From Streptococcus sp. 2342 (GTDB lineage: Bacteria > Bacillota > Bacilli > Lactobacillales > Streptococcaceae): 64,000 bases of DNA. Under the pieces are notes generated by a model. The model searched no databases, had not been told where the DNA came from, and was given only the letters and a program-made list of their open reading frames with translations. Below, piece by piece: positions 48,404 to 57,010 of this stretch (the stretch's first letter is position 1; each line of letters begins with the position of its first letter). The position numbers and the translations under genes were made by a program. The stretch covers positions 124,001 through 188,000 of the forward strand of contig NZ_VMLR01000003.1 of assembly GCF_013276795.1 (NCBI RefSeq), read 5' to 3'.

Positions 48404-48637
48404 TTAGAACTCCGTAATTTCGAAGGCGCCAGTTTCTTTTTCGTAATCTAGCAATTTGTCAGACAAGAGTTCGATATACTCGATATTGTACTCTGGGCGA
48501 TTTTCTTCGACAAGTTGGCGAGCAGCGATGCGACCCTCAAGTTCTGAGCTGGCATCGATGTCTAGGTAAAGTGCGCGTGTTGTTTCACGGCGTGGGCTAC
48601 GTTCTTTTGTTTCTTGATAAAAAACTTTGTAAATCAT
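48404..48637 (-). CDS. rpoY: RNA polymerase epsilon subunit (RpoY)
   Basis: The 77-residue protein matches RpoY (formerly DUF1447/YkzG), the small auxiliary subunit of Firmicutes RNA polymerase. Features are the [26 protein letters not shown] start and the [19 protein letters not shown] end. The rpoY-rnjA pair is conserved in Firmicutes. A TATAAT with preceding TGG (48748-48753, minus strand) gives an extended -10. Confidence 0.95.
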   Translation of the reverse strand: MIYKVFYQETKERSPRRETTRALYLDIDASSELEGRIAARQLVEENRPEYNIEYIELLSDKLLDYEKETGAFEITEF

Positions 48638-48747
48638 ATAGTTCCTTTCTATTTACAGGTCAGCTTATTCCAAACTTTTAGCATAGATTTGCTTGATTTC
48701 ATTCCATTTTGTGTCTAGATTGACCTTGATTCGTTACAATTATTTCA

Positions 48748-48776
48748 ATTATACCACAAAATGAAAAATTAGTAAA
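48748..48776 (-). promoter_or_regulatory. Promoter of rpoY-rnjA
   Basis: Minus strand: TTTACT (48771-48776), 17 bases, TATAAT (48748-48753), with TGG before the -10. The leader of about 100 bases shows no strong structure. Confidence 0.6.
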
Positions 48777-48820
48777 AGACGGAAACGAGAAAGTCATGGG
48801 ACGATTTGCTGGGTAAGCGC

Positions 48821-48849
48821 TTGCAAAAATAAAGAAAATGTGTTATGTT
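48821..48849 (+). promoter_or_regulatory. Promoter of the small membrane protein gene
   Basis: TTGCAA (48821-48826), 17 bases, TATGTT (48844-48849). Confidence 0.55.
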
Positions 48850-48916
48850 GATAATGGAAGTGAAACTTATCGCTTGTCATAATTCCATATAGATTTTAAG
48901 TCAAGGAGGTTGCCCT

Positions 48917-49132
48917 ATGTATAACTTATTTGCTTTTGCTATTGGAGCTCGCTTGGTAGCTTTTATTGTTTTTGTTGCTTGCGTTTATGGAGGGAATCTT
49001 CTATTTGCCAAACTAGAACGACGACAAAGCAAGTTCTTGTGGAAAATTACCTTTGTGACTCTCTACTCGCTTTTTCTCCTCCTCGTAACCTATGTCGTTT
49101 GGTTTGTATTTTACTTTGGATTAAATGCTTAG
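48917..49132 (+). CDS. Small two-helix membrane protein
   Basis: The 71-residue product has two hydrophobic helices (about 6-30 and 43-68) joined by a basic loop KLERRQSKFLW. AAGGAGG precedes the ATG, and a terminator follows directly, so it is a complete single-gene unit. I do not recognise the family; position between rpoY and cib suggests the small SP_0122-type gene. Confidence 0.75.
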   Translation: MYNLFAFAIGARLVAFIVFVACVYGGNLLFAKLERRQSKFLWKITFVTLYSLFLLLVTYVVWFVFYFGLNA

Positions 49133-49133
49133 A

Positions 49134-49160
49134 TGCCCTGCTCATGCTAGGGCCTTTTTG
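49134..49160 (+). terminator. Terminator of the small membrane protein gene
   Basis: GCCCT pairs with AGGGC around GCTCATGCT, followed by five T. Confidence 0.85.
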
Positions 49161-49191
49161 TTTTGGGATAAAGATAGTAAATTCATGATAC

Positions 49192-49224
49192 AAAAATTCC
49201 ACCTCTTCTATCGAGATGAGGTGG
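49192..49224 (-). terminator. Terminator of the cib operon
   Basis: On the minus strand CCACCTC and GAGGTGG form a stem followed by AATTTTTG, about 60 bases after the cibC stop. Confidence 0.7.
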
Positions 49225-49283
49225 TCTTTGCATTTTTCTAAAATGACATGACAATGGAATTTTCAGTGCTTATTAGTTTTATA

Positions 49284-49460
49284 TTAATGATTCTTCTGCT
49301 CAAAAATAGAGTTGAAGACTAAAAACAAAACAATACAAACAGATAAATCGAATGGTAAAAGGATAGTAGTAATGTTCAAATCATTGAGAATGCTGAGCAA
49401 ACTGTAAGAGATGAAGACAATAAAATTTATCCTTCTAAAAATGTGTCTTTTATCTAGCAT
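49284..49460 (-). CDS. cibC: Competence-induced bacteriocin immunity protein CibC
   Basis: This 58-residue ORF has two hydrophobic helices (about 11-27 and 32-52) and a charged end EQKNH. Its ATG overlaps the cibB stop by seven bases. Size, topology and order match the CibC immunity protein of pneumococcus, which protects producer cells from CibAB during fratricide. Identity is by position and pattern, since I recall no full reference sequence. Confidence 0.75.
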   Translation of the reverse strand: MLDKRHIFRRINFIVFISYSLLSILNDLNITTILLPFDLSVCIVLFLVFNSIFEQKNH

Positions 49461-49606
49461 GACTTACCAAACTTTTTACGGAGATCTTTCCCAATGGTAT
49501 AAGCTGCCATAAATAAAGCGATACCAACACCTGCACCAAAACCACCCTTGATTTCTTGCAATTCCTTATTAGAAATTTCACGATAGTTGTTCAAATCTTT
49601 CATCAT
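49454..49606 (-). CDS. cibB: Two-peptide bacteriocin CibB (double-glycine leader)
   Basis: This 50-residue ORF has a double-glycine leader (LNNYREISNKELQEIKGG) and a mature part FGAGVGIALFMAAYTIGKDL that continues to a C-terminal KSC. The leader is that of peptides cut by ComA/BlpA-type transporters. AGGAGGAG precedes the ATG, one base after the cibA stop. GxxxG-like spacing in the mature part fits two-peptide bacteriocins. Confidence 0.85.
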   Translation of the reverse strand: MMKDLNNYREISNKELQEIKGGFGAGVGIALFMAAYTIGKDLRKKFGKSC

Positions 49607-49607
49607 A

Positions 49608-49793
49608 TTAATCTCCTCCTAAAAAATAACCAGCTGCCAAACCAGAACCTACAAGTGCTGTTCCACCTGCAATAGCTTTCCAAGATACTGCTACTCCAAA
49701 GATAACCAAGGGAGCGAGACCACCATCAATATCTGATAATTCATTTTCAGATAGGGATAAAAATTGATTGTCAAGAACGTCAAAATTTGTCAT
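49608..49793 (-). CDS. cibA: Two-peptide bacteriocin CibA (double-glycine leader)
   Basis: The 61-residue peptide has a double-glycine leader (FLSLSENELSDIDGG) and a mature hydrophobic, Gly-rich part with GGTALVGSGLAAGYFLGG. It is the first gene of cibABC, the competence-induced bacteriocin used in fratricide. AGGAGGAAAG precedes the ATG. A near-consensus ComX box lies about 35 bases upstream of the start codon. Confidence 0.88.
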   Translation of the reverse strand: MTNFDVLDNQFLSLSENELSDIDGGLAPLVIFGVAVSWKAIAGGTALVGSGLAAGYFLGGD

Positions 49794-49826
49794 TGAACTT
49801 TCCTCCTTTTTTCTTGTTCACTTTTA

Positions 49827-49834
49827 TATTCGGA
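49827..49834 (-). promoter_or_regulatory. ComX (SigX) cin-box, 7/8 match
   Basis: On the minus strand TCCGAATA differs at one base from the combox consensus TACGAATA and is properly placed before cibA. It predicts late-competence expression. Confidence 0.75.
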
Positions 49835-49983
49835 AAAGAAAAGGAAAAGTGAAAATTTTTTAAATTTTATTTGCGAATTGTTTTTGGGCTAAATATAGGC
49901 ATTTTTGTTTGGGGGCAAAGAAAATTCCCATGTGCTAGCTTTTGTAGTATAATAGTAAGCAGACAAAAAGATAGGAATGTGTT

Positions 49984-50667
49984 ATGAAAGTATTAGCTTT
50001 TGATACGTCCAGCAAGGCTCTTTCTCTCGCTATTTTAGAGGACAAGCAGGTTCTTGCCGAGACGACGATTAATATTAAGAAAAATCACAGTATTACCCTC
50101 ATGCCTGCCATCGATTTTTTGATGGCAAGTTTGGACTGGACACCCAAGGACTTGGATCGAATCGTGGTGGCAGAGGGGCCAGGTAGCTACACAGGCTTGC
50201 GAATTGCGGTCGCAACGGCTAAGACTTTGGCTCATACCCTGAACATTGAGTTAGTTGGTATGTCTAGCCTCTTGGCTCTGGTGCCCTACCAACAAGAAGG
50301 CTTGTTCGTTCCTTTGATGGATGCGCGTCGTAACAATGTTTATGCAGGATTTTATGAAAATGCCAAACCTGTCATGCCAGAAGCGCACCTGCCTTTTGAG
50401 CGAGTGATTGAGCTAATCAAGGGGGCTAGTCAGGTAACCTTTGTCGGAGAAGTTGGAACCTTTGTGGAGCAGATTCAAGAACACTTGCCAAGGACTAATT
50501 TCAAAGAAACCTTGCCAAATGCAGCTAATCTAGCTCTCTGGTCCTGGGACAAGGAAGCAGACTCCTTGCATGATTTTGTGCCTAACTACCTCAAGCGTGT
50601 CGAGGCTGAGGAAAACTGGCTCAAGAACCATACCGAGTCTGGCGAGTCTTACATTAAACGCCTATGA
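49984..50667 (+). CDS. tsaB: tRNA threonylcarbamoyladenosine biosynthesis protein TsaB
   Basis: The 227-residue protein has the ASKHA-type start VLAFDTSSKALSLAIL and the GPGSYTGLRIAVATAKTLA block of TsaB, the partner that activates TsaD in making t6A37. TATAAT at 49949-49954 is the likely -10. It opens the tsaB-rimI-tsaD operon, with a 4-base overlap (ATGA) into rimI. Confidence 0.96.
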   Translation: MKVLAFDTSSKALSLAILEDKQVLAETTINIKKNHSITLMPAIDFLMASLDWTPKDLDRIVVAEGPGSYTGLRIAVATAKTLAHTLNIELVGMSSLLALVPYQQEGLFVPLMDARRNNVYAGFYENAKPVMPEAHLPFERVIELIKGASQVTFVGEVGTFVEQIQEHLPRTNFKETLPNAANLALWSWDKEADSLHDFVPNYLKRVEAEENWLKNHTESGESYIKRL

Positions 50668-51101
50668 TAGAAATCAAACGAATCCAACAGCGACCTGACT
50701 TGGCTCAAGCCATCTACGCTGTTATGATAGCTGTTTACCCAGTCAGTCCTTGGACGCTGGAACAAATTCAAGCAGACCTGTCCCAAGATCAGACTTGGTA
50801 TGCTCTGGCTTATGATGGGGCCGAAGTGATTGGATTTCTAGCTGTGCAGGAAAATATCTTTGAGGCAGAAGTCTTGCAAATCGCTGTTAAAGGAGACTAT
50901 CAGGGTCAGGGAATTGCGTCAGCCTTGTTTTCTCAATTGCCGACAGACAAGGAGATTTTTCTCGAAGTCAGAAAGTCAAATCAACGAGCGCAAGCATTTT
51001 ACAAGAAAGAAAAGATGGCAGTCATCGCTGAGCGAAAGGCCTACTACCATGACCCGGTCGAGGACGCCATCATCATGAAGAGAGAAATAGATGAAGGATA
51101 G
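50664..51101 (+). CDS. rimI: Ribosomal protein S18-alanine N-acetyltransferase (GNAT)
   Basis: The 145-residue GNAT protein has the acetyl-CoA-binding motif [18 protein letters not shown] and the late [18 protein letters not shown] block typical of RimI. It acetylates the N-terminus of ribosomal protein bS18, and its place between tsaB and tsaD is conserved. It overlaps tsaB by four and tsaD by eleven bases. Confidence 0.92.
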   Translation: MIEIKRIQQRPDLAQAIYAVMIAVYPVSPWTLEQIQADLSQDQTWYALAYDGAEVIGFLAVQENIFEAEVLQIAVKGDYQGQGIASALFSQLPTDKEIFLEVRKSNQRAQAFYKKEKMAVIAERKAYYHDPVEDAIIMKREIDEG

Positions 51102-52101
51102 ATATATTTTAGCATTTGAGACATCCTGTGATGAGACCAGTGTTGCCGTACTGAAAAACGACGATGAACTCTTGTCCAATGTCATTGCCAGTCAAATTGA
51201 GAGCCACAAACGTTTTGGGGGCGTAGTGCCTGAAGTAGCCAGTCGTCACCATGTCGAGGTCATTACAGCCTGTATCGAGGAGGCTCTGGTAGAAGCAGGA
51301 ATTACGGAAGAGGACGTGACAGCTGTGGCTGTTACCTATGGACCAGGCTTGGTCGGAGCCTTGCTAGTTGGCTTGTCAGCTGCTAAGGCCTTTGCTTGGG
51401 CACATGGACTTCCACTTATCCCTGTTAACCACATGGCTGGTCACCTCATGGCAGCTCAGAGCGTGGAGCCTTTGGAGTTCCCCTTGTTAGCACTTTTAGT
51501 AAGTGGTGGGCACACAGAGTTGGTCTATGTTTCCGAGGCTGGTGATTACAAGATTGTTGGGGAAACCCGTGATGATGCGGTTGGCGAGGCCTATGATAAG
51601 GTCGGCCGTGTCATGGGCTTGACCTATCCTGCTGGTCGTGAGATTGACGAGCTAGCTCATCAGGGACAGGATATTTATGATTTCCCTCGTGCCATGATTA
51701 AGGAAGATAATCTGGAGTTTTCATTCTCAGGTTTGAAATCGGCCTTTATCAATCTTCACCATAATGCAGAGCAAAAGGGAGAAAGCTTGTCTACAGAGGA
51801 TTTGTGTGCTTCCTTCCAAGCAGCTGTCTTGGATATTCTTATGGCTAAAACCAAGAAAGCTTTGGGAAAATACCCTGTTAAAACTCTAGTTGTGGCAGGT
51901 GGCGTGGCAGCCAATAATGGCCTCAGAGAACGCCTAGCAGCTGAAATCACAGATGTCAAGGTTATCATCCCTCCACTGCGCCTCTGCGGAGACAATGCAG
52001 GTATGATTGCCTACGCCAGCGTCAGCGAGTGGAACAAAGAAAACTTTGCAAGCTTGGATCTCAATGCAAAACCAAGTCTCGCTTTTGATACCATAGAATA
52101 A
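51091..52101 (+). CDS. tsaD: tRNA N6-threonylcarbamoyladenosine transferase TsaD
   Basis: The 336-residue enzyme transfers the threonylcarbamoyl group to A37. The metal ligands His114 and His118 (NHMAGH) and the nucleotide blocks [24 protein letters not shown] and [14 protein letters not shown] are intact. Its last codons ([15 protein letters not shown]) recur as a broken second copy at 53773-53825, beyond the Rgg module. A terminator follows the stop. Confidence 0.97.
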   Translation: MKDRYILAFETSCDETSVAVLKNDDELLSNVIASQIESHKRFGGVVPEVASRHHVEVITACIEEALVEAGITEEDVTAVAVTYGPGLVGALLVGLSAAKAFAWAHGLPLIPVNHMAGHLMAAQSVEPLEFPLLALLVSGGHTELVYVSEAGDYKIVGETRDDAVGEAYDKVGRVMGLTYPAGREIDELAHQGQDIYDFPRAMIKEDNLEFSFSGLKSAFINLHHNAEQKGESLSTEDLCASFQAAVLDILMAKTKKALGKYPVKTLVVAGGVAANNGLRERLAAEITDVKVIIPPLRLCGDNAGMIAYASVSEWNKENFASLDLNAKPSLAFDTIE

Positions 52102-52103
52102 GG

Positions 52104-52127
52104 AGTCAGCTTAAAGCTGGCTTTTTT
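52104..52127 (+). terminator. Terminator of tsaD
   Basis: AGTCAGCTT pairs with AAGCTGGCT (one G-U) followed by TTTTT. Confidence 0.85.
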
Positions 52128-52150
52128 CCTTTTTTAAATGTCAGAATATT

Positions 52151-52180
52151 TTGACAAATGAGTGTAAATAATGATATACT
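52151..52180 (+). promoter_or_regulatory. Promoter of the Rgg144-type gene
   Basis: TTGACA (52151-52156), 18 bases, TATACT (52175-52180), with a TGA before the -10. Confidence 0.75.
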
Positions 52181-52204
52181 ATATAAAAAATAGGAGGTGG
52201 CAAG

Positions 52205-53068
52205 ATGATTGAGAGAATGGAATTGGGGGAATTTTACAAGGAATTGCGCTTGGCGAGAAAACTCAAGCAGTCAGATGTGGCCTGTGAGGGACTAACAGCT
52301 TCTCAGTTGTCCAAGTTTGAACTAGGGCAGTCTATGCTATCTGCGGACAAGCTAATCCTAGCTATCCAAGGGATCAATGTGACCTTTGATGAATTTGGGC
52401 ACAAACTCAACAACTATCAAGAATCTCCACATATGCGATTTGGCAGAAAGGTTGTGGATCGCTTTGCCCACCAAGATATCGCTGGCTTAGAGCAACTGTT
52501 GGAGGAAGTCGAGCGAGAACAGATGGCAGAGACCTATCGTCGTTTGAATGCCATTGTGATTAAAGATGCACTCCATTCCTTAGATAAAAGCTATCCGCTA
52601 GCAGAGGAGGATAGCGAGTTTTTAACTACCTACCTCTACGCTATTGAGTCTTGGACCTGGTTTGAACTCTATATATTCTGTAATACCATGCCTTTCTTGA
52701 GCAATCAAGATTTGATATTTTTATCAACCACTTTACTTGAGAAATCTAAGGAATTTAAAGAGTTGGTACATAATAGACTGTATATGAAAAGTGGATTTCT
52801 GAATATTATATCAGAGCTCATGGAGCGCAAACTTTTCTCTTACATCCCAATCTTTGAAGCTGAGCTGGAGAGTATGCTTCGTCCATACGATGTTTTTGAA
52901 AAAGTATTGTGGCAATTTTTAAAGAAAATGAGTATTTTCCTTCAAACCAAAGGAAACAATCAAAAAGAGATTGAACACTTTATCCAATCTCTGCAAGTAT
53001 TAGAAAATCCACAATTGATAGCCCTCTTCGAATTGCGTTTTCAGCAATACAAAGAACTTATCGATTAG
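52205..53068 (+). CDS. rgg144: Rgg/MutR-family regulator (Rgg144 type)
   Basis: The 287-residue product has the Rgg helix-turn-helix (about 8-62, FYKELRLARKLKQSDVACEGLTASQLSKFELG) and a helical peptide-binding domain. An antisense, overlapping SHP gene lies at its 3' end, which is the convergent Rgg/SHP arrangement. The peptide matches what I recall of SHP144, so this should be Rgg144 (SPD_0144/SP_0141). AGGAGG lies seven bases before ATG 52205. It is bracketed by tsaD and a second copy of the tsaD tail, so it belongs to an inserted segment. Confidence 0.85.
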   Translation: MIERMELGEFYKELRLARKLKQSDVACEGLTASQLSKFELGQSMLSADKLILAIQGINVTFDEFGHKLNNYQESPHMRFGRKVVDRFAHQDIAGLEQLLEEVEREQMAETYRRLNAIVIKDALHSLDKSYPLAEEDSEFLTTYLYAIESWTWFELYIFCNTMPFLSNQDLIFLSTTLLEKSKEFKELVHNRLYMKSGFLNIISELMERKLFSYIPIFEAELESMLRPYDVFEKVLWQFLKKMSIFLQTKGNNQKEIEHFIQSLQVLENPQLIALFELRFQQYKELID

Positions 53069-53135
53069 TTAGAAACGGGAAAATGATAATAATCTCAGCA
53101 ACGATTGTCAATAATGTTAAAATTTGTTTTTTCAT
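53058..53135 (-). CDS. shp144: Short hydrophobic peptide pheromone SHP (SHP144 type)
   Basis: This short minus-strand ORF encodes 25 residues, beginning MKKQILTLL and ending EIIIIFPFLTNR. It has a ribosome site (GAGGAGTGGAG) and an extended -10 TGGTATAAT (hexamer 53167-53172, minus strand). It overlaps the rgg stop by eleven bases on the opposite strand. The mature pheromone is probably the C-terminal part starting at or after the Glu, as in known SHPs. The sequence agrees with my memory of SHP144 from pneumococcus. Confidence 0.85.
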   Translation of the reverse strand: MKKQILTLLTIVAEIIIIFPFLTNR

Positions 53136-53422
53136 AGTTTCTCCACTCCTCATTAGTAATAACTTTATTATACCAGTGAAATAATCAAATCTACTAAAAT
53201 CGCAAATCTGAAATTTCTATAAGAAAAAATATCAAATATGCGATTTTTTAAAATAAGCCAATTTCTGTGTTATATTATCTTTGTAAAGTACTTCAAGCAA
53301 ATCCTAAGTCGCAGAAGTGGTTTATAGATGAGAATTCGTACAGTATATGTTTAATTCTGAGCATAATGTAAATGGCTGGACTAAAAGTGAAACTTGGCGT
53401 CCTAGATAAAATGAGGTAAACG
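53136..53422. promoter_or_regulatory. SHP and immunity-gene intergenic control region with inverted repeat
   Basis: AAAATCGCAAAT (53196-53207) and ATATGCGATTTT (about 53236-53247) form an interrupted inverted repeat between the SHP promoter on the minus strand and TATATT (about 53270) on the plus strand. It is a natural place for Rgg binding on both promoters. The remaining 130 bases before the next gene carry no ORF I can support. Confidence 0.45.
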
Positions 53423-53707
53423 ATGGAAAAACAAAGTCAGTTACAAATTTTAATTCATTCCCTGTACAGTAATAAAGAAATTAGCTTGACGGAAGAATTT
53501 AGGAAGCAATTGCTGGAGACAGCGAAACAGTTTTCTAGTACTAGTGAAGATTTGTTAGCTGCACGTCTCTCATTTGCCGTCTCTAAAGAATTATTGGGCT
53601 TTAAAGGTGAACCGCCGACAGAGTTGTTGGATTTAGCAAAAATTGTCCAAAAGAAAGAAGCCAAATACAAGCAGGGAATAGTATGGTCTGGTATTTTTAA
53701 GATATGA
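53423..53707 (+). CDS. Bacteriocin immunity-like protein (enterocin A immunity family pattern)
   Basis: The 94-residue helical protein has the length and pattern of the EntA-immunity family: repeated amphipathic helices, an LTEEFRKQLLETAKQF segment and a soluble charged end. No bacteriocin gene precedes it, so it may be an orphan immunity gene used by a listener strain, or the remnant of the pneumococcal vp1-type operon controlled by Rgg144. GAGG lies seven bases before the ATG. Family assignment is by eye. Confidence 0.6.
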   Translation: MEKQSQLQILIHSLYSNKEISLTEEFRKQLLETAKQFSSTSEDLLAARLSFAVSKELLGFKGEPPTELLDLAKIVQKKEAKYKQGIVWSGIFKI

Positions 53708-53772
53708 TTCATTATAAATACGGTATTAACGGTTGTATAATGGATGAATCTAAAATGAAAAAGAATATAAGC

Positions 53773-53825
53773 AAGGCTTGGACCTCAATGCCAAACCAAG
53801 TCTCGCCTTTGATACGATGGAATAA
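53773..53825 (+). pseudogene. Stranded second copy of the tsaD 3' end
   Basis: This segment encodes [16 protein letters not shown] then TAA, nearly the same as the end of tsaD ([15 protein letters not shown]). Over about 51 bases some six differ, mostly at third positions, so it is a diverged homologue rather than a recent tandem copy. It has no start and no upstream tsaD sequence. A terminator follows it. Confidence 0.85.
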
Positions 53826-53830
53826 AATGG

Positions 53831-53863
53831 AGTCTGTCTGATTACAATCAGCAGACTTTTTTC
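53831..53863 (+). terminator. Terminator after the tsaD tail copy
   Basis: AGTCTG-TCTGATT and AATCA-GCAGACT form a stem followed by six T. It probably ended the original tsaD transcript before the insertion. Confidence 0.85.
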
Positions 53864-53944
53864 TCTTTCCTGAATGTGTTATAATAGTCCATGCTGTGGC
53901 TGGAACTGATTCAGCCCATTTATTAAGATAATATGAGGAGAAAG

Positions 53945-54640
53945 ATGAAAGAAAAAGGATTTTGGGAGGGGGCACAGGCAGCCATGCCAACGGCCCTTGG
54001 TTATGTCAGTATCGGGCTGGCCTGTGGGATTATTGGTGCGCCCTATGTGACACCTGTTGAGATGGGCTTGATGAGCCTCTTTGTTTATGCTGGGAGTGCT
54101 CAGTTTGCCATGCTGGCATTGATTGCGGTTCAAGCTCCTGTGGCAGCTATTGCTATGACGGTCTTTTTGATTAATTTACGTCTCTTTTTGTTGAGTTTGC
54201 ATGCGTCAACCTATTTCCGTCATACCAGTCTTTGGCACAATATCGGTATGTCTAGTATCTTGACGGATGAGACTTATGGCGTTTTGATGGGCGAATTGGC
54301 CCATACAGACAAGGTCAATCCTATGTGGATGCACGGGAACAATCTCAACAGCTATGTGGCTTGGTTTGTGGGAACAGTAGTCGGAACGGCTCTGGGTGGT
54401 CTGCTGCCAAATCCAGAGATCTTTGGTTTAGATTTTGCTCTTGTTGGGATGTTCATCGGAATTTTTGCTTCGCAATTCCAGATTATGCAAAGACGAATTC
54501 CTGTCCGCAATCTGCTCATTATCCTAGCAGTTGTTGCGGTATCCTTCTTTTTACTCTTGACAGTGGTGTCTCAGTCACTAGCTGTTCTGTTTGCGACGCT
54601 ACTTGGTTGTACAATGGGGGTGGTTTTAGATGGTCAGTAA
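53945..54640 (+). CDS. azlC: Branched-chain amino acid exporter, AzlC subunit
   Basis: The 231-residue membrane protein shows the AzlC pattern (AMPTALGYVSIGLACGI, FVYAGSAQFAMLAL, NLRLFLLSLHASTYFR). With AzlD it forms a branched-chain amino acid efflux system. The ATG at 53945 follows GAGGAG; an earlier ATG at 53933 lies inside that ribosome-site region. It overlaps azlD by eleven bases. Confidence 0.92.
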   Translation: MKEKGFWEGAQAAMPTALGYVSIGLACGIIGAPYVTPVEMGLMSLFVYAGSAQFAMLALIAVQAPVAAIAMTVFLINLRLFLLSLHASTYFRHTSLWHNIGMSSILTDETYGVLMGELAHTDKVNPMWMHGNNLNSYVAWFVGTVVGTALGGLLPNPEIFGLDFALVGMFIGIFASQFQIMQRRIPVRNLLIILAVVAVSFFLLLTVVSQSLAVLFATLLGCTMGVVLDGQ

Positions 54641-54953
54641 GTATCTTTTATTAGCAGTTATTTTCTCTGGTCTTGTGACTTGGATTCCCCGTATGATTCC
54701 CTTCATCTTGGTCAAGTATAAGGGTTTGCCTGCGATTGTTGAGCGTTTTTTGAAGTTCTTGCCCGTTTCTATTATCTTTGCCTTGATTCTTTCAAGCGTA
54801 GTAACAGGCAAGGTTGGGAGTCTTCCTCAAATCAAATGGCTGGACTTCTTAGCAGTATTTCCGACGGCTTGGGTAGCCTTTCGCTACCGTAATCTAGTCG
54901 GAACGGTTCTCTTTGGAGTGGTCTTAATTGCAGTCTTGCGTTTGATCTTTTAA
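54630..54953 (+). CDS. azlD: Branched-chain amino acid exporter, AzlD subunit
   Basis: The 107-residue product has three to four membrane helices and the AzlD start YLLLAVIFSGLVTWIPRMIPFIL. It is translated with azlC. Its stop codon touches the edge of a BOX element, which therefore forms the 3' end of the transcript. Confidence 0.92.
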   Translation: MVSKYLLLAVIFSGLVTWIPRMIPFILVKYKGLPAIVERFLKFLPVSIIFALILSSVVTGKVGSLPQIKWLDFLAVFPTAWVAFRYRNLVGTVLFGVVLIAVLRLIF

Positions 54954-55058
54954 TACTCTTCGAAAATCAAATTCAAACCACGTCAGCGTCGCCTTACCGT
55001 ACTCAAGTACAGCTTGTGGCTAGCTTCCTAGTTTGCTCTTTGATTTTCATTGAGTATA
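54952..55058 (+). repeat. BOX element, boxA-boxC
   Basis: It starts at the azlD stop codon with ATACTCTTCGAAAATC and ends TTTGATTTTCATTGAGTATA, without boxB. Confidence 0.92.
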
Positions 55059-55129
55059 AATCAGCCATAAAGAAAACTTATCACAGAGATAGATATCATA
55101 TAATGGCGTAAATGGTCTTTTTCTGTTAA

Positions 55130-55993
<864 letters not shown>

Positions 55994-55997
55994 TTTC

Positions 55998-56042
55998 TTG
56001 AAATCATCCATTCTGAGTAGATGGGTGATTTCTCAGTTTTTA
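55998..56042 (+). terminator. Terminator of gshT
   Basis: GAAATCATCCAT pairs with ATGGGTGATTTC (one G-U) around TCTGAGTAG, followed by TCAGTTTTT. Confidence 0.85.
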
Positions 56043-56046
56043 GGGA

Positions 56047-56063
56047 TATAGTTTTAAACTATA
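56047..56063 (+). promoter_or_regulatory. MET-box operator (MtaR/MetR type)
   Basis: TATAGTTTTAAACTATA is a perfect 17-bp match to the streptococcal MET-box (TATAGTTtnaAACTATA). A promoter candidate, TTGTGA (56086-56091), 17 bases and GATACT (56109-56114), lies just downstream. That placement fits activation by MtaR. Confidence 0.88.
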
Positions 56064-56146
56064 TATCTGACTATCTAATAACAATTTGTGAAATCAAACA
56101 AATTGTGAGATACTAGTACGGTATTATTTTTAAAGGAGATAGAATC

Positions 56147-57001
56147 ATGAAAATCAAAAAATGGCTTGGTGTAGCAGCCCTTGCTACAGTCGCAGGTTTG
56201 GCTCTTGTAGCTTGCGGAAACTCAGAAAAGAAAGCAGACAATGCAACAACTATCAAAATCGCAACTGTTAACCGTAGCGGTTCTGAAGAAAAACGTTGGG
56301 ATAAAATCCAAGAATTGGTTAAAAAAGACGGCATTACCTTGGAATTTACAGAGTTCACAGACTACTCACAACCAAACAAGGCAACTGCTGATGGCGAAGT
56401 AGATTTGAACGCTTTCCAACACTACAACTTCTTGAACAACTGGAACAAAGAAAATGGGAAAGATCTTGTAGCGATTGCAGATACTTACATCTCTCCAATT
56501 CGCCTTTACTCAGGTTTGAATGGAAGTGACAACAAGTATACTAAAGTGGAAGACATCCCAGCAAACGGAGAAATCGCTGTACCGAACGATGCTACAAACG
56601 AAAGCCGCGCGCTTTACTTGCTTCAATCAGCTGGCTTGATTAAATTGGACGTTTCAGGAACTGCTCTTGCAACAGTTGCTAACATCAAAGAAAATCCAAA
56701 GAACTTGAAAATCACTGAATTGGACGCTAGCCAAACAGCTCGTTCATTGTCATCAGTTGACGCTGCCGTTGTAAACAATACCTTCGTTACAGAAGCAAAA
56801 TTGGACTACAAGAAAGCACTCTTCAAAGAACAAGCTGATGAAAACTCAAAACAATGGTACAACATCATTGTTGCGAAAAAAGATTGGGAGTCATCACCAA
56901 AAGCTGATGCTATCAAGAAAGTTGTTGCAGCTTACCATACAGATGAAGTGAAAAAAGTTATCGAAGAAACATCAGACGGTTTGGATCAACCAGTTTGGTA
57001 A
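56147..57001 (+). CDS. metQ: Methionine-binding lipoprotein MetQ
   Basis: The 284-residue NlpA-family protein has a lipoprotein signal (GLALVACG, Cys23) and the ligand-region blocks VDLNAFQHYNFLNNW, PNDATNESRALYLLQSAGL and AAVVNNTFV. It delivers methionine to MetNI, encoded downstream in the same cluster. AAAGGAGAT precedes the ATG. The MET-box upstream ties it to methionine control. Confidence 0.96.
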   Translation: MKIKKWLGVAALATVAGLALVACGNSEKKADNATTIKIATVNRSGSEEKRWDKIQELVKKDGITLEFTEFTDYSQPNKATADGEVDLNAFQHYNFLNNWNKENGKDLVAIADTYISPIRLYSGLNGSDNKYTKVEDIPANGEIAVPNDATNESRALYLLQSAGLIKLDVSGTALATVANIKENPKNLKITELDASQTARSLSSVDAAVVNNTFVTEAKLDYKKALFKEQADENSKQWYNIIVAKKDWESSPKADAIKKVVAAYHTDEVKKVIEETSDGLDQPVW

Positions 57002-57010
57002 TAAGAAACA

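Noticed and set aside
56000..56146. SAM or T-box riboswitch before metQ
   Set aside because: No conserved core was seen and the leader is short. The MET-box explains regulation.
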